Source: Prorocentrum cordatum (Eukaryota > Sar > Dinophyceae > Prorocentrales > Prorocentraceae). From it: DNA of 64,000 bases. The notes below the pieces were generated by a model that had not been told where the DNA came from, did no database searches, and worked only from the letters and a program-made list of their open reading frames with translations. The stretch covers positions 124,001 to 188,000 of the forward strand of contig CAUYUJ010015285.1 in the NCBI GenBank assembly GCA_963575745.1, written 5' to 3'. Below, one piece after another: positions 61,087 through 64,000 of this stretch (position 1 is its first letter; every line of letters starts with the position of its first letter). The translations under genes and the position numbers were made by a program.

Positions 61087-61290
61087 AAGGTACTCCAACT
61101 TTTGTAATAAAAGGGGGGGGTCTGATTTGGGGGGGGGTCTGGCTCAACCTGTCTTGGAGACAGGGGGTCGGGTCTGAGTTTGATGCCCGAAGGAGTCCCG
61201 CGGGGGGGGTCTGTTTCGATCTGTCTGGGAGGTGCCAGGGGGGGGGGGGCCCGGTTTTGTTCATCAGTTGGCCCAGAGTTGGAGTAGCAT
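61087..61290 (+). mobile_element. G-rich insert with TACTCCAACTTT ends
   Basis: TACTCCAACTTTTG at the left is mirrored by CAGAGTTGGAGTA at the right. The inside has long G runs with GGGTCTG-TT words. It interrupts the retrogene after RIGPQSGLEG. Confidence 0.6.
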
Positions 61291-61353
61291 CTCCTTCCCG
61301 AGACACTGGTCCGCAGAGCGGCTTGGAAATTGGCATCTCCTTCCCGAGGCACT
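61284..61353 (+). repeat. Short tandem duplication next to the insert
   Basis: GCATCTCCTTCCCGAG-CACTG occurs twice, and GGTCCGCAGAGCGGCTTGGA occurs both here and before the insert at 61073. Confidence 0.7.
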
Positions 61354-61495
61354 GATGAATATGGATGCCCACGACATGAGGCGAGCGCCAAGGCCCCAGC
61401 ATGAGCGCGATGTTCACGATACGTGTCATCAACGGCGAGCTCGGCCTGGTCCTGGGCAACAGCTGCGCAGGCCCGCCGCTAGCCCAGCGTAAAAG

Positions 61496-61570
61496 ACGTG
61501 GCCGCGCCAAGCTACGTGCGATCATCACCATCATCACCATCACCACCACCACAATCATCATCCTCATCAT

Positions 61571-61644
<74 letters not shown>

Positions 61645-61800
61645 GTATCATTATCATCATCAGTATCATCATCATCATCACCACCATCACCATCACCATC
61701 ACCATCATCATCACCATCATCATCATCATCATCAGCATCATCATCATCATCATCCTCCTCCTCCTCCTCCTCCTCCTCATCATCATCATCATCATCAAAA
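61496..61800 (+). repeat. LINE-like 3' tail and ATC microsatellite of the retrogene
   Basis: GACGTGGCCGCGCCAAG then CTACGTGCGATC, then about 270 bases of ATC. The tail matches the LINE tail at 5484-5513, which suggests mobilisation by the same enzyme. Confidence 0.8.
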
Positions 61801-62173
61801 CTCCTTCCTTCTCGACTCCCGCTCCTTACGCCGCTCCACCTGCTCCCCCTCGCCCTTTTTGCCTCCTCCTCCTCCTCGTCCTCCTCTTTCTTCTGTTTGC
61901 CACCCCTCACACCTGCAATCCCCTTTGGCCTCAGATCGTGTTCCCCCCTCAATTATGACCCCCTTTCTCCTCCTCTGCCCCTCCTTCTCCTTCTCCAGCT
62001 CCTGCGCTCCCCCTGTGCCCTGGAGGCCGTCCGCGGGGTGTCGGGAGGCGCTCGCGGAGCAGCGCACCGTCAAGTCGGGCCCGTCGTGGCCAGGTTGCGA
62101 TGGAGAGGAGGAGGCAGGAGGAGGAGGAGGAGGAGGAGGAGGAGGAGGAGGAGGAGGAGGAGGAGGAAGAGGA
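61801..62173 (+). repeat. CTC-rich and GGA-rich low-complexity sequence
   Basis: CTCCTCC words to 62010, then GAGGAGGAG from 62102 to the gap. The conserved part (62015-62100) has no recognised gene. Confidence 0.7.
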
Positions 62174-62273
62174 NNNNNNNNNNNNNNNNNNNNNNNNNNN
62201 NNNNNNNNNNNNNNNNNNNNNNNNNNNNNNNNNNNNNNNNNNNNNNNNNNNNNNNNNNNNNNNNNNNNNNNNN
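62174..62273. other. Assembly gap, 100 N
   Basis: One hundred N bases break a GGA microsatellite, a common place for assemblies to fail. Confidence 0.99.
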
Positions 62274-62384
62274 TCAGGAGGCGCCCTCCCGGGGGGGAAG
62301 TGGCTGCGACGTGCCCCCCCCCCCCCGCAGGAAGAGTGCTGCCTTGGACTGCTGTGTCGGAGGGCCCGGGCGCGCAGGCCTGAT

Positions 62385-62622
62385 TCAGTCGGCCCTGTCC
62401 CCCTACAGGAGGATTTTTATATAATTTTTTTAAAAAATATTAAACAAAAAAACATCTTTTTTTTTAATAATAAAAACTGAAAAAATAATTCAAACAATAG
62501 TAAAAAAATAGTCAGGGGACTGTTTTTTGTTTGAAATGTTTTGACCTTTTTGGGGGGCATTTGTGGGGTATCTTGTACTGTTCGTCGAAGTTCCCCTGTA
62601 GGGGGACACGCCCGACATAAGA
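62385..62622 (+). mobile_element. MITE of the TTATGTCGGGC family
   Basis: TTCAGTCGGCCCTGTCCCCC at the left is mirrored by GGGGGACACGCCCGACATAA at the right; the interior is AT-rich. It shares ends with 21638-21772. A clear target duplication was not found. Confidence 0.75.
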
Positions 62623-62659
62623 CTCGGAGCTCGAGGCAGATGTGGGGGCAGGGGCGCCG

Positions 62660-62748
62660 CCAGAGGCTGCGCAGGGGGCTTGAGAGCGCCCCGGGCCACC
62701 GAAGGGGCCCGCTGAGGGCAGCCAGGGCCGTCCATCCCAGACCCCCTC
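62660..62748 (+). repeat. Segment repeated at 63190-63275 (first copy)
   Basis: TTGAGAGCGCCCCGG-C-ACCGAAGGGGCCCG and GAGGGCAGCCAGGGCCGTC occur in both places. CCATCCCAGACCCCCTC also follows 62996. Confidence 0.85.
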
Positions 62749-62996
62749 CCCTGACTCCGGATCCGCCCTACTTTGGGGAAATTCGTAAGTGGGGCTTGGA
62801 ATTTCCGCCTTACTTTTCAAGCCCCGCTGATGCCAATTTCCGCCCTACTTTTCTGTAGCTGTTTCTGTGGATTTCCGCCCTATTTGATGTTGGGTGCAGC
62901 AATTTCCGCCCTACTTGTTCGGCCTCTTATAGGTGAATTTCCGACGCAATTTTAAGTTGGAAAAAAAGCCAAAGTAGGGCGGATCCAGAGTCAGGG
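62749..62996 (+). mobile_element. Inverted-repeat element with GTAGGGCGGA motifs (3)
   Basis: CCCTGACTCCGGATCCGCCC then TACTTTGG is mirrored by CCAAAGTAGGGCGGATCC then AGAGTCAGGG. AATTTCCGCCCTACTT occurs about five times between. Flanks share AGGGCCGTC-ATCCCAGACC, which may be a long duplication. Confidence 0.85.
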
Positions 62997-63009
62997 AGGG
63001 CCGTCTATC

Positions 63010-63195
63010 CCAGACCCCCTCGGGTTATGAAAAAATCACGACGGGCGGCTTTTCCCTCTTTGTGGCCTTTGGGGGCCCTTGCCGGCCCTCGGGACCGTCA
63101 AAGAACGACTCAGGACGAAAAACCGGTCCCGGGGAATGGGTCGAGACCTCGGGGGGTCGACGTCATGAAAAAATCATGACGTCGGGGGTCTGGGG
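63010..63195 (+). repeat. Dispersed repeat, GGTCGACGT family (plus)
   Basis: ATGAAAAAATCACGACG near the left and CATGAAAAAATCATGACGTC near the right bracket GGCCCTCGGGACCGTCAAAG and ACCGGTCCCGGGGAATGGG. Relatives lie at 20270-20400 and 45815-45905. Confidence 0.65.
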
Positions 63196-63275
63196 AGGTT
63201 GCGCAGAGGGGTTTGAGAGCGCCCCGGACTACCGAAGGGGCCCGTTGAGGGCAGCCAGGGCCGTCTATGGGGGCT
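63196..63275 (+). repeat. Segment repeated from 62660-62748 (second copy)
   Basis: Same run of sequence with a few substitutions, 530 bases downstream. Confidence 0.85.
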
Positions 63276-63645
63276 GTCCGTGCGCAGCGCCCACAAGCCT
63301 CGCCACTCCAGTTCCTTCCTCGGCGCCTGCCTCCTCCCAGACTGCATACTTTCCCGCTGTGGCACGTCCTCTTGCTCCAGATCTGGACTGCCCTGGGCAG
63401 CCCGATCGGCTGGCCGGAGGGATCCACGTAGGTTTTTCTGCAGTCTCACCGCTGCTCAGCCCCCGCGGCGCCGAGCGGCTGCAAAGCGGCACGCGAGGCG
63501 CGCGGTGGCGCTTCTGCCGGAACTGGCAGGACTTTCGCCACTCGCGGGAGAGAAGGCGCTCTCCACGAAACGCAGTCAGGGCGATGCCGTTCGGTCTCCC
63601 TTCGCAGATGTTCGTTGCGGCTGCTATCATGTGATAGCATGTGTC
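63276..63645. other. Spacer with unassigned open frames
   Basis: Open frames on both strands are Arg/Ala/Ser-rich with no recognised motif. No supported gene. Confidence 0.4.
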
Positions 63646-64000
63646 CCCTCTCTTTGTTTTTTGTTCTCTCTCTCTCTCTCTCCTTCTCTCTCTCTCTCTC
63701 TCCCCCTCTCTCTCTTCAAAGGCCATCGTTTTTCCGATTCTCGTCCCCATCCTCTCAATCTCCATAGCCCATAGAGGGAGCTTCACATTCGAATGGTCAT
63801 AGACTGTGGTCTGGACCGCGGTCGACAGCTGGGCGACTGGTAGCCCAGCCATTGTCCCTGCTCGGAAGCGTATCGTGGCGGAGGGTGGGGAGGTGGAGGA
63901 GGAGGACGAGGAGGAGGAGGAGGAGGAGGAGGAGGAGGAGGAGGAGGAGGAGGAGGAGGAGGAGAACGAGGAGGAGGAGAAGGAGGAGGAGGAGGAAGAG
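63646..64000 (+). repeat. CT and GGA microsatellites at the window end
   Basis: CTCTCT from 63667 to 63716, an unassigned 170-base piece, then GGAGGA from 63890 to the window edge. Confidence 0.85.

Larger units (their letters stand above)
59151..61495 (+). pseudogene. Retroposed trans-spliced gene of unknown function
   Basis: Between the SL relic and a LINE-like tail lie coding-looking frames: SSGGAVRLLLRGSQSLCL (from 59218), MDSLRVAIENRPLDLKSEIL (59772 on), then LLSAKADALAMLSRRCELL (60109 on). A repeated unit contains YLDDHFEHFNAIADDNTLSS and, about 360 bases later, YLDHFVTAIADENTLSS. One base is missing near 60580 compared with the matching repeat (CCAGTCAAG against CCAGGTCAAG), and CAG has become TAG at about 60823. 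These breaks suggest a pseudogene or assembly errors. No family is recognised; the acidic, helical repeats suggest a structural or binding protein. Confidence 0.5.

Overview
The window looks like nuclear DNA of a dinoflagellate. The strongest sign is the 22-nt dinoflagellate spliced leader (SL): a perfect genomic copy at 58029-58050, a one-mismatch copy at 26400-26420, and a 20-of-22 match inside the long terminal repeat (LTR) of a copia retrotransposon. Intron-poor retroelements, dense GC-rich minisatellites, few host genes and two 100-base N gaps (15765-15864 and 62174-62273) fit a fragmented dinoflagellate assembly. The high GC suggests a Prorocentrum-like genome, but I cannot name the species. 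No rRNA, tRNA, prokaryotic operon or CRISPR array was found.

Layout. Bases 1-15764 and 27379-43131 are two near-identical copies of one block. Each holds a decayed LINE (ORF1, APE-type endonuclease, reverse transcriptase, C-terminal region, and a 3' tail followed by an ATC microsatellite), itself invaded by three small inverted-repeat elements. A Ty1/copia LTR element then sits in an ~89-bp minisatellite. The second block carries the complete copia element (33226-44568, two 1032-bp LTRs); the first is cut by the gap. Between the blocks (15865-27378) are minisatellites, including a ~105-bp satellite at 18.3-19.6 kb and a 49-bp satellite at 22.2-24.5 kb, several MITE-like elements, and the SL-headed 5' end of the second LINE. 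From 44.6 to 58 kb lie more MITE-like elements, many short-period arrays and a duplicated ~1.3-kb unit broken by a 1.38-kb insertion. From 58.0 to 61.8 kb there is what looks like a retroposed, trans-spliced gene with an SL at its head, a LINE-like tail, and two TA-flanked elements inserted in it. The last 2 kb is low-complexity DNA with inverted-repeat elements.

The copia element. Its order is PHD-like zinc finger, coiled coil, capsid, zinc fingers, protease, a methyltransferase-like domain, integrase (DD35E), reverse transcriptase, RNase H, then a basic C-terminal extension. Primer binding is by the half-tRNA mode of Drosophila copia. Each copy has one frameshift at a different place, and both share one in-frame TAA near the 5' end. 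The LTR carries an SL-like sequence and a 52-bp inverted copy of its own pol gene.

Most other open frames are shadows or translations of simple repeats. Similarities were judged by eye; domain names rest on motifs, not on database searches.
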